A stretch of DNA of 64,000 nt, taken from NCBI GenBank assembly GCA_030068145.1, contig JAPJBO010000368.1, forward strand, positions 1-64,000, read 5' to 3'. Origin of the DNA: Diplonema papillatum (lineage: Eukaryota; Euglenozoa; Diplonemea; Diplonemida; Diplonemidae). A program made the position numbers and the translations under genes. Within the stretch, counting starts at the first letter, position 1, and each line of letters starts with the position of its first letter. The notes below the pieces were generated by a model that saw only the letters and a program-made list of their open reading frames with translations, did no database searches and was not told where the DNA came from. Shown in pieces: positions 1 to 9,929 of this stretch.

Positions 1-3000
1 AGCGGGTATGCGTTTTGCGTTTGGGGGCACAGGGGGACTACTCCACAAAGACGTAGACACGGCGGCCAAGTTCCTTGGACGTTCTCCAGGTCAGCGTACT
101 CCGACCTCGTTTGCGCCCACGCCGTGCACCTCCAGAAAAGGTGTTCGACTGTTTCTCGTTCCAGCGAGCCGCAATACTTGCACGGGGCCTCGAGACCCGG
201 TTCGCCCTGTGGCCGGTGTTGCCCCCGCAATTACTGTTCTCAGCATTCCTGCTTGATAAGCGGTCAGTGGCGTTTCCTGCGTCTCAAGAAGGTGCCTTGT
301 GGCCCGCGTGTCGATGCCGTGTTGGGCTCCGTCGAAGTCTGCCGGCCTTCTTGTCGCTAGCTTCTTCATCTCCCGCAGGCGCAGCGCTTGGCGAACGTCA
401 TGCTGCAGAAGCTTTGTGTTGCCCATTGACGCTGCATCGTGGGTCACCGTCTCTCCGGCATCGTTCTCGTACGTGACCGTCGTTGGCGCCGTCCACCGCC
501 AACCTATGTCCACCAGTGCGTCCTTGAAAAAGGCGAACGGCCCCCGCACCTGTGCGAGCGCAGCATCTCGCTGCCACGCCACTTGCGCCAGCCTCCGGAC
601 ATGATCCCATTTTTGGGTCTGCTCCGCCCACGTCGTAATCCTTCGGTATTGGGGAACTACGATTGGATCTAGCCTGTGTCCGTGGTGAAGGATGTGCAGT
701 ACAGCTTCTTGGGCACGGCGGGGGCCGCCTGTCCATACCGCCGCAGTGAACAGCCTTCTCAAACGCGCAGCGTCTGTCCTTCCGATGGTCGTCACAACTG
801 CACCATAGTACCGCTTCGCCCCGGCTGCCATGCTGACTGCTAGATCTTTGGCCTGCGCGGGTAGCGGAAGGAGGGCGGCTCTTCTTAGGACCGCTTCTGC
901 TTCTGCATTACGCTGTGTGATTCTGCTCGAGAGGGTGAGTTTTCTGCTTGGTGACTGGGGTTTTGTGGACAGCATCACCCCCAATGCGTCGAACTCAACC
1001 CGTCTGGCGAGCGTCACCGGTGGCGCTGCCGGTTGCAACGCCCTATCAAGCTCGGTGTATTGCACTGGCTCCAATGCACCCTGTGCTGTGGTGAAGCAAA
1101 AGGACTTCTTCTGCGCGCACACTCGCATTCCCGTTAGCCCGGCGAACTCGCTTGAACGTTGTACCGCCTCCTTCAGGTTTGCGCAGCTCTTCAGCAATGC
1201 GTAGAGATCGTCCACGTAAGACAATGGAATCGCTGCGTCAAGCTCAGCGATGTGTCTCATCCAAACGCTGATCAGCACGTTTATGAGCACCACGCTGATT
1301 GGACACCCTTGCATGATCCCATTCGTGGGTATGAAACCTTCCCCAATTGTGTTTCCAACACGGAAGTGTCGCTGCATGTTGGCATACGCGGCTCGCAAAG
1401 TTCGGAGGACAGTCGGATGGAACCCCAGCTCTTCGGCGAGTTTGAATGCTATTTCCGCAGGCACCGAGTCAAAGCACTTTTGGAAGTCCAGCGCTAGGCC
1501 GTATAGCGGCTGTCCCGTTATCTGTGCTTCCTCAATTAGTGCGGCAAGGTGCCAGATGAGGTCGTCAGTTCCGTGTTTCTTCCGGCACCCGTGGAGCCCA
1601 CTGGGCGCTATGGCGTCCATCCACTCCAATGCATCCCGCGCCCGTATCGAGGCCCATATTCTGTATAATACCGGGGTTATCGTTATTGGGCGCTGCGACA
1701 ACGGGTCTCCGGTGCTCTCCGGTTTGGGAAGCAGATGGATGATTGCGTGCATCAGCGGTGCCGGCCATTCCCCGTCTCGTTCCACGCAGTTCATTGCGTC
1801 CGCCATGAGTTCCAGGACCTGTGGCGGCAGCTGCTGCAGCTCGTAGACGCGCCACCCATGGAGCCCGGGTGACGACGTTTTCTTCATCTTCGCCAGTGCC
1901 GCCTTCAGGTCCGATGTCGTGATGAGATTGTGTTGCATCGCTTGCCGTGCAGGGAAGAATCGCGCGTAGTGGATTTTAAAGGTATCCCAACTTGGTTCGG
2001 GGGTCCCAGCATATCTGCAAAAGATCCCTCCCCACGCGTCGTCGCCCCTTAGCATTTCGTCAATCTCGGTGCTGCAGGCCGTCAGCGTCCCGTCTTTCCT
2101 TCTGAGCAGGGCTAGCGGACCACTTCGGCTCCCCGCCAGAAACCGGTATACCTCGCCTCTTCCTGCTCCGTTCCATGCGCTTTGCATTTTCTCCTTCCAG
2201 GCGCGGCACCGCTGCTGCTTAAGGGAGTTAATGGCATCTCGCTGGGTCCCTTCCAGCTCGATGAGGGTTTCCATTAATTGCTCGAGCTCAAGTGGGCTCC
2301 CATTTATTTGGCGCAGGCGGGACCCCAGCGGTTGCGTCCCCGCCGTTTTAAATAGGGCCTCTCGCGCTCTTTGCTCTGCGAAGGTCCGGGTCCCTACCGA
2401 CCCATGTTCGAGTCTCCGCCGCGCCTCTAAGATGGTGGTTCGGAGCAGGCCGATGACCTTATCGCGCTGCCTTGCTGACCAGTCGAGCGCCCCCCTCGTC
2501 GAACAAGCCTGCCGAGCCGATACTTGCTTCATCCTCTGTTGAAACCCGGCCGTTCTGCCTTTGCATCCCCGCAGCGCGTCAGGCTGCCTGGGGTCGTTAT
2601 GCAGCTCGAGCAGGTAGGATTCAGCGACTTCCGTCGCGTTCCGGTATGAGCCAGACACCCCATCCACCTCTTTCCTCTGCCGTAGCGCTACTTCAAGCAC
2701 TTCCTTCTTCTTCGTCGATGACAGCAGCGGCAGGTTCCTCGGAAAAGGCGCCGGAATCCAGGTGATAGGGCTCGGCTGTGTAAACATTTCCAAACTGAGG
2801 GTGACGAACACCGGGCAGTGAGTGGGGATGTCGTATTGGTCTTTCTCAGCGGTCTTTACCGCGACTAGTGCCGGTGCCGCCACTCGGTTGACAAAGCACA
2901 TGTCGATGCGCGATCCGCCCTCTCCAGCCCAGCAGGTAGCTGGGGCGACTTGTGACCGTGCTCGCGCCATGACTTCCGCTGCATCAATCCATCCACCGAG

Positions 3001-4242
3001 TCCGCAGGCTGCCACGAGTGCTGGACTATCTGCAGTCTCGGTGTTGAAATCCCCCAAAATGACAACGGGAACTTGGCCCAGCCCCGCTGCCATCTCGAAC
3101 ACGTCGGATATGAGTTTTTCCCGCTGCCTCGTCGCCTCGGAATCTCTCCCCACGTGCGCATATACCGAAATTACGTGCAGTGTTGAACGCGCATTTCCCG
3201 TCGCTACCACCGCATGCGCGACTCGAGTGCTGCCGAAGAGATTCCTCTCTAGCTCATTCGAGGGTTGGGCTACCGTCGCTACCATGTTGCTTTTCGTGGT
3301 GACTGCTGTCCCTCCCGGCACGCGCTGTCCAATTCCGCTCGTTCCTACGACAACCGGCACGTCCTCCCCCCAGTGGCACTTTACGCCATACGCCCCGAGG
3401 TAGAACTCGCTGGTTCTTTTCACTTCCGGCCCTGCCCGGGTTTCCTGTAACGCGATGATGTCCGCCGGCAGCGTTGCCACGCTGTGACATCTCGAGTTCA
3501 GCGAACCGAGGTTAGTCGTCGCAAGGGTTACCATCCCTCGGGATTTGTGGCTCTCCCGTGGGACTCGCGCGACTGTTGTTGCTTCGAGCTGCTGCAACGG
3601 AATAGTCGACGTGCCCCCTTCCTCCGTCGCAATCCTCTGCAATACCCTGTGCGGCAGAGCCAGCGCATCGTAATGCTCCGGCCGATACGTCAGGACGACG
3701 ACACGGGTTGCCCTTGCGGCCCTTCCTTCGCACCTGAGCTGAGTCAAGTTCCGCGTCGACAGGACCCACACGCTTGCTTTTAACACCTCTGCAGCCGCTT
3801 GGAGGGTGTAGTGATCCCCATAGACCCCGTCAGCTGCGACCTCGAAGAGGTAGTCAGCAAAGGACTTTGGGGTTTCAGGAACAAAAGGCGTAGGCGGGCT
3901 AGTCCGGAGTTGTCGTGTGACTTTCTGTCGCAAGGCGGCAGCCGTAAGGTTCAGCCTGCCGCCGCGGATCAGTGCCTGATACTGACAGTTCCCGTCCTTT
4001 TCCACTGCCTCACGTCTTGCTCCGAAAACCGCGGCTGCCTTGTCTAGTAGCCGATCGCCGCTTTCCGCTGGCGTCGGCTCATTTGTGGCATCCGCAGCCC
4101 AAGAGCATCGTCCGCTTGAGTTGTTTGATGGGCGTTCGGCGCCCCGGGTTGCCCTGGCTTGATCGCTAGCTGATTGGTGATGATGATGGTGATGATGATG
4201 ATGATTGCTAGCGACCGGGCTTTCTCCGGGGCGCCCCGCGAC
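1..4242 (-). CDS. LINE-1 ORF2: OTU protease + endonuclease + reverse transcriptase (partial)
   Basis: The frame opens right after the ORF1 TAG. It first encodes a nine-His run (4177-4206), then an OTU-like cysteine protease domain with DGNCQ at about 3985-3997 and the partner-His motif EHYDAL. The first in-frame ATG is at 3534, at the start of the APE-type endonuclease (TTNLGS, ALQET, LGDFN, SRIDM, PTHCPV). Reverse transcriptase follows, with KCFDS, the NGIMQGCP motif and catalytic YVDD (1207-1218). Near 190-215 the reading frame is broken by one base: the CCHC knuckle (CKYCG ... HLFWRC) continues in a different frame to the window edge. That is either decay or a base-call error. The protein would drive target-primed reverse transcription. 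Confidence 0.88.
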
Positions 4243-5478
4243 CTAGCTCTCAAGCGGATTGTACCTATTCCCTTTCAGCATCCCTTTGATGGTCTGCTGC
4301 TTTCCGCCCTTGACTGTTTTCGCCTTCGGCTCGGCCTCACTCGCCTTCGGCTCGGCCCTTACCACCTTCGGCTCGGCCTCGCCCGCCTTTGGCCCGGCCT
4401 CAGCTGCCCTGTTCGTGGCCTCATTTAGCCGCTTTAGCTGCTCTCCGAACTCCTTATCGGCGGCTTCCTTCTTAGCCTTCGCCTCCGCCTTCTTCAGTTC
4501 CTTCTTGCTCGGGCTTGGCTGCGCTGGCTGGACCTGCGCTGCTGCTGCTGGTGAGGCCGTTGCTTGTGCGGCGGCAGGCGCCGCTCTTGGGGCCAGTGAC
4601 TGGATCCGGGCACACGTCTCTGCTTCGAAGGCATCGAGCTTCCTCTCGACCTCAGCCATCCATTGCATCTGGCGCACCATCGCCGCCTCTTCTCTCTGCG
4701 CTGCTATGCAGACCTGGGCATCCGCCCAGTTCTGCAGCCGCTTCTCGTACTTGGCCTCCCAGGCGGCTCGGGCTTCGGCTTGCGCTCTCTCCCACACCTC
4801 CCGATGTCGCTGCTGCTGGTGCGCCCATGCCTGCCACGCCTGGGCAGTCTCGTCACCAGGGCGGGCCGCACCCTCGTCGTCCTGCATGGTCGCGTCGCCA
4901 GCCCCTTCGGCCTTCGGCTGCAACTCGCTCAGCAGAGCCCGTAGGCGTGCGGTCTGCTTCTTCCGGCCCTCTGTGTGCGCCTTCAGAGCCGCGCGCCACT
5001 CCCTCTCCGCTTCTTTCTTCCCGAATTCCGCCACGAACTCCGCCTTTGAGTACGTGCGGCCTTTTGGGGCGCTGTTGTCAGGGAGGCGCTGAGGCGGGTG
5101 TGCCGTGGTTAGGCGCTCGATCTGCTGCTCGAGGCTGCGCACCCTCTCTTGCCTCTGCTCTTCGCGTTGCCGCTTCTCCTGCTCCTCGAGGTCGACGATG
5201 TCGGCTTCTTCGTCGCCGACGCGCACCCTCTGCGCTGGTGGTGGTGTCGAGGCTTCGATTAGCGCCGCGCCGCGCCGCATCCTGACCCGTGCCCCCGTCC
5301 ACCCAATCTGTTCGATGACAGATTCGTAGGCACCTACCTTGCCCTTCAACCCGCTCAATTGCAGTGAGAACTGCTTGAACGTTGGCAGATGCACCACACG
5401 CACCGACGCGGACGTTTCGCTTCCCGAGCCAGCTGCTCCGGGACCCAGGGGGACCGCGTGGAGGTTGTCCGCGTTCAT
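4243..5478 (-). CDS. LINE-1 ORF1, coiled-coil protein
   Basis: 411 codons from the first ATG after the (CA)n-flanked leader; the frame stays open upstream only because the CA tract reads as Thr-His. LINE ORF1 proteins usually bind element RNA as multimers; that role is inferred here from position, since I recognise no RRM or zinc knuckle. Residues about 20-75 form a small mixed region, followed by long charged Glu/Arg/Gln-rich helices with coiled-coil character, an Ala/Pro-rich linker and a Lys-rich tail with repeated short motifs of the type EAEPKA. It ends with a single TAG (4243-4245). The next 236 codons downstream are open in the same frame and lead straight into ORF2. Confidence 0.75.
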   Translation of the reverse strand: MNADNLHAVPLGPGAAGSGSETSASVRVVHLPTFKQFSLQLSGLKGKVGAYESVIEQIGWTGARVRMRRGAALIEASTPPPAQRVRVGDEEADIVDLEEQEKRQREEQRQERVRSLEQQIERLTTAHPPQRLPDNSAPKGRTYSKAEFVAEFGKKEAEREWRAALKAHTEGRKKQTARLRALLSELQPKAEGAGDATMQDDEGAARPGDETAQAWQAWAHQQQRHREVWERAQAEARAAWEAKYEKRLQNWADAQVCIAAQREEAAMVRQMQWMAEVERKLDAFEAETCARIQSLAPRAAPAAAQATASPAAAAQVQPAQPSPSKKELKKAEAKAKKEAADKEFGEQLKRLNEATNRAAEAGPKAGEAEPKVVRAEPKASEAEPKAKTVKGGKQQTIKGMLKGNRYNPLES

Positions 5479-5505
5479 CTTAGTCAATAGAGTGTGTGCT
5501 ATGTG

Positions 5506-5691
<186 letters not shown>

Positions 5692-6109
5692 TAGAGTTCG
5701 TGGCTCAAGTGCACATCCTCGGGATGTGCCGCCTCCATTTTCAGCGTGCACGACAGTAGCATTGCTGCAAGTGAATTCACTTCTCGATAATGAACAAGTG
5801 ATCACTTGACGACGGCGCGGGTTGTTCGGTAGTCTGGACCTAACGAAATGTCAGACTACGCACCTAGGAGTAGGATGATTTACGCAGGCAGGTTGTCTAC
5901 CGATGGAAGCTGCTTGAGATCGATGTTTTCGATACCTCTTCATTCCTGTGACGTTTGTTGTGTTTAAGACTTAGGTATACTTAGAGTCTACGGTTGACCG
6001 TGAGACTTGTGAGGGAGCTTTTGTGCTGCCAGTGGTTTCTGTTTTTTGCTTGTTGTTGTTGTTGACTGGGGTTCTTCAGTGTACTCAACTGCACTCAACT
6101 TCTTGCCTT

Positions 6110-6340
6110 ACGTGGAGAAATGCAAGAACGTGCTTGGATAGTTGTGTGCTGAACACCGTGGTTCAACTGCAGTGTGCTTTGCCTTTTACGGCCACGGACA
6201 CATTACTTGGCGGACGTCAGCGCGGAACCTGAGTGTCTGCAGACAAGACAGCGATGTGCGTCTGGTTCTTCGTCCCAGCCATGGCCACCTATGCTACAAA
6301 AGCTCAGGCGAATCCCTTCAGGGAGAGCTGGTACACACTC
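6110..6340 (+). repeat. Interspersed repeat family E, copy 1
   Basis: Shares the blocks TGCAAGAACGTG, the GCGGAACCTGAGTGTCTGCAG core and CTCAGGCGAATCC with 19310-19560, and its left half with 46545-46650. No coding potential. Confidence 0.75.
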
Positions 6341-7322
6341 AAGAGTTCCCCCACCGTAGCGAGCGTGGGGTTGCATTGGAAAAGAACCCGCGCGGTTGTG
6401 CTCATTCCATTCTGTTTCGTTGTATTGTTGTGTTGTTTTTTTTGACTGGGGTCTATCGTGAAGCAAATCCGAGAAGTCGGGGAAAGCCCTGACTGTTAGA
6501 TTTGCGGTTCAACGAAGCCACGGTGTTTGCCAGATTTTTGGAGTTCAGGTTCGCTTGAGAATTTTCGCAAGAACGCCCGATCAAACTTCCCCCACAGAGG
6601 GAAGGAGTACTAATGACGCGCTTCACTTTTTTTGTTTGCGCTTCAACATTCTCGTGAGGTCCCATTCGGCTTTACAAGTACCTCGTTTCGTGTGCTGATT
6701 GCGTGATCTCGTTCTTGTCCCCAAGCTACTCGGGGGCAGCATTTCACGGATTACCAAAGGATTACCAAATACTCCATACGGCAATCGGTGGGTCAGACAG
6801 GACTACTGGTCCCTCGACCCAGGCAGACTGAATTCACACTCACAGCAGACCAAGGTCATAGAGCTGTGACACACCACTCTGACGACTAGCCAGACTATCA
6901 GATTGTCTATCTGAACAACAAAACAAACTCAGAAGAAGTGCTGACTTCTAGAAAACAACTTCTTCAGAGGAAGCGACGAGGAGAAAGAAGCTCAAGATGA
7001 ACCGACACCCTTTGTGAGATCATCAAGAAACGGAAGGAGTTGTTGCGACTTCTTAATAGGGCAAAGCCAACCTGTCTCACGACGGGTCTAAACCCAGCTC
7101 AGGTCCCTGTGGTGAACAATCCAGCTGACAAGAACCCTGACGAGAATCACGTCCGCGGAACTGACCTCTCACAAGAGCGAAGCTACTCCTGTCTGTCCTG
7201 GCAACACGTGCACAGTGCGCCGCTCAGGGTATTCCATGGCCACCGTCCTGCTGTCAAGGTGAACCGACAGCCTTTGTCGGATCTGATGAGCGATCACTCG
7301 GACACCTTAAGTCAGCTCTCGG

Positions 7323-7385
7323 TTCATCCCGCGTCGCCAGTCCGGCTTACCAGAAGTGGCCCACTTAGAACCAGGATTCTACGTC
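7323..7385 (+). repeat. Repeat shared with 20665-20727
   Basis: About 62 bases, nearly identical to a block in the fucosyltransferase region, starting TTCATCCCGCGTCGCCAGTC. Dispersed non-coding repeat, otherwise unrecognised. Confidence 0.8.
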
Positions 7386-7616
7386 AAACAGAAAGGGTGT
7401 TCATCTTCCCGGTAAAGTAGCTAGTTCTCCCGGTAGAAATATCCGCGTTTTCTCCCGAGGGCAGTTTTTTGCTTGGACATGCCCAAGAATAACTGCCGAG
7501 GGAAGAAATGCGTAGTTTTGATTTATTATTTTACTACCGGTACGAGAAAAACGCGAATACTCCGGGAGAACGTCGTTTTTCCCCGGTTTTGCCATTCTCT
7601 TTTTCCCCCACTGCTG

Positions 7617-7860
7617 CCTTGGTGCCAGGGAAAGCCTGCTACACGGGAGCCAAGCTTCACGTGTTCGGCGGTCAAGTGGCTGCCGATTTCCCAAACTTAA
7701 AGCATCAAGGCGTGGCGCACCTTGGGGCTTGGCGCGTTGCGCTGAACACAAGCTCGTCGAGACGGTCAGCCCCTAGCACTGTGCTGCCTCCGACTCAAGC
7801 TTTGCAAGCTGTGATTGACCGTCGCTTCCTGGACACGGTGCGGCCTTTTTCTTTTTCTTC
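7617..7860 (+). repeat. Interspersed repeat family A, copy 1
   Basis: Core beginning CCAGGGAAAGCCTGCTACAC and ending in a pyrimidine-rich CTT tract. Copies at 9629-9925, 35386-35655 and, partly, 63810-63925. SINE-like in size and in its simple tail, but I see no convincing pol III A or B box. Confidence 0.75.
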
Positions 7861-8006
7861 CTTCTTCTTTCTTTCCGACTGCTGCTGTGGACGCATCTGT
7901 CAAGGGCGCGGCCCGAGGCGTTTTCTTCCCGGTATCTTCGAACCCAGCGAACTGGTCGCCGGGAAGAAAACGCCCGTTTTTCTTCCCCTAATTTTCGTTT
8001 GTAGAA

Positions 8007-8136
8007 GGCTTACGCCCGCCAGAACCCAGATTTACCTGTTTCGTGTGCAACAGCACACTTATCTCCTTTACCTCCTTCGAGATTTCGCAACTGGCAGTCT
8101 CCAAGTATTTCCTACAGTGCAGGTGCTTATACAAGA
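8007..8136 (+). repeat. Interspersed repeat family B, copy 1
   Basis: Runs from GGCTTACGCCCGCC to AGGTGCTTATACAA. Part of a family with at least eight copies in the window. Confidence 0.75.
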
Positions 8137-8219
8137 AAAAAAGGCAACATCGGGGGAGAAGACCATTTCCCCCAGTTTCGCGGCAATTCTTTCATGAGCC
8201 CGGACCAGGTGGCTGCGCA

Positions 8220-8480
8220 TTCAAGAAAGACAGGCGCTTCATTTTGTTTAGAGTTAAAGTTCGCTTGAGATTCCAGGGGTTTAGGGTCTCCGTGTGACCT
8301 TTCATGAATGGGTTCTCATAGAGCAAGAAAGGGCTATATGGGTACGGGTTGTATATTTGGTGCACGCTTTCGTTACGGGTTATGATGGTTTCTCCCACGT
8401 GCTTTCACCCCTGTTTCATTTCGGTTAGGGATTCTGATCAACCACCAAAACGCGCTGCCTACGTCTTCTCAGCCTTCACA
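8220..8480 (+). repeat. Interspersed repeat family D, copy 1
   Basis: Contains GACAGGCGCTTC, TTCGCTTGAGATTCC and TGATCAACCACCAAAACGC, shared with 8660-8960 and 35790-35925, and partly with 13905-14050. Non-coding. Confidence 0.65.
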
Positions 8481-8659
8481 ACTACGTTGTGGGGAACCGC
8501 AAAGTTGCCTACAGTGCTAAAGCAGAAGAACTAGCTTTTAAGTGAACGTTCGCAAACCCTTTAGGGTGACGTCCGCTTGTTTAGTTTGCTTTCTAGATTG
8601 AAACATCGCTTGATAATCCGGGAGCTGAAAGTCTCCGGGTCTCCGCTTCGTTTGCTTGT

Positions 8660-8960
8660 ATCCTTTTTAGAGTTAAAAGTTCGCTTGAGATGCCGGGTAT
8701 TTAGGGTCTCTGTGGACCATTGTTAAATGGGTTCTTTGTTTTTTGCGTGTGATGACGAAAAAGGGGCTGTACATGCCCGCCAGCGACTCAAGGCCGTGTC
8801 GTTTAGGATGTGGGCGTAAAAAAGACAAGCGCTTCGTTTTGTTTGTGAGTACCGGTTGATCGGGTTCCCGCTTGTAGCAACCCTGTGTCATTTTCAGGTA
8901 ACGAAATCTGATCAACCACCCAAGACACGCTGCCTACGTCTTTTTAGCCTGCACAATACA
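8660..8960 (+). repeat. Interspersed repeat family D, copy 2
   Basis: Same order of blocks as copy 1, ending near TGCCTACGTCTTTTTAGCCT. Tandemly placed after copy 1. Confidence 0.65.
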
Positions 8961-9239
8961 TTGAAGGGCGGTACTAAGAAATGGGCTGAGCATATGTCTG
9001 AGTACACGGCGAGCTTCAACGGGAAAATGGAGCAAAACAGAATAGGCGTGTGTTTGTTTGTACCTTCCGGGGGAGGATTGGCCTGTTAGTGATTGATCGT
9101 CAGGCTAATCTTCTCCCAAACACGCTGCCAGCGTTCTCTTTCGTGTTTTACAAAGCATTGTTACTAAGACGGTGCGGGACACGTGAACAAAGAGCGGGTG
9201 TGGCACCCATTTTCTAAATTTAGCGTCGTGTGTTTGATG

Positions 9240-9322
9240 AACGCTTACGCCCACACCACTAAACCAAGATGTACCTGTGTTTTGTGCGTGGCTGCTACAG
9301 CACATTCCTCCTTTTGAGATTA
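9240..9322 (+). repeat. Interspersed repeat family B, truncated copy
   Basis: Left part only, from GAACGCTTACGCCC to CACATTCCTCC; the TGCTTATAC end is missing. Confidence 0.65.
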
Positions 9323-9628
9323 GGGCCTCATTTTGCGGTAGTGGTACTGTTCTCCGACAGAGTGATGCCTCTCATCTCACTTCTTTACACACGGCTGCGC
9401 CACGCATGCCCTTGACGGATCTAGCGTCCGGTATTGGACATGCTTGTCACAGTCGTTGGGTGGTATTGAGAAGGGTTTTCGTCGGATACTCTTGGCGCGC
9501 TTCCGGCGTGGTGCAACTCGTGACGGTTGCAACTGTTGCGGGAATTGAGCTTTTTGCAGCAACGGGTGGCTTCCTCGAGTATTTCCCGCATTTTTTTTTT
9601 CTTAATGAGGGCGAAGGTTAGGTACCAG

Positions 9629-9925
9629 GGAAAGCCTGCTACACAGGAGCCAAGCTTCACGTGTTCGGCGGTACTGCAGAGCCACGGGCCTACGGGTCAA
9701 GTGGCTACCGATTTCCCAAACTAAAGCATCAAGGCGTGGCGCACCTTGGGGCTTGGCGCTTGCGCTGAACATAAGCTCGTCGAGACGTCAGCCGCAGGGC
9801 AGAGCGGACGGGGTTTTGGCACTGTGCTGCCTCCGACTCAAGCCTTGCAAGCTGTGGTTGACCGTCAGGTTCCTCGACCCGGAGCGGCCTTTTTCTTTTT
9901 CTTCTTCTTCTTCTTCTTCTTAATG
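9629..9925 (+). repeat. Interspersed repeat family A, copy 2
   Basis: Most complete family A copy here; ends in (CTT)n followed by AATGAGG. A second CTT-rich tract just before it (9585-9601) may be the tail of another insertion. Confidence 0.75.
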
Positions 9926-9929
9926 AGGG

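Noticed and set aside
4177-4206. Nine-His run as a cloning His-tag
   Set aside because: It is a (GAT/GGT)n simple repeat inside the LINE-1 ORF1-ORF2 joint, with no vector sequence around it.
7617-9925. Family A as a tRNA-derived SINE
   Set aside because: Size and tail fit, but I could not find a credible A box and B box pair.
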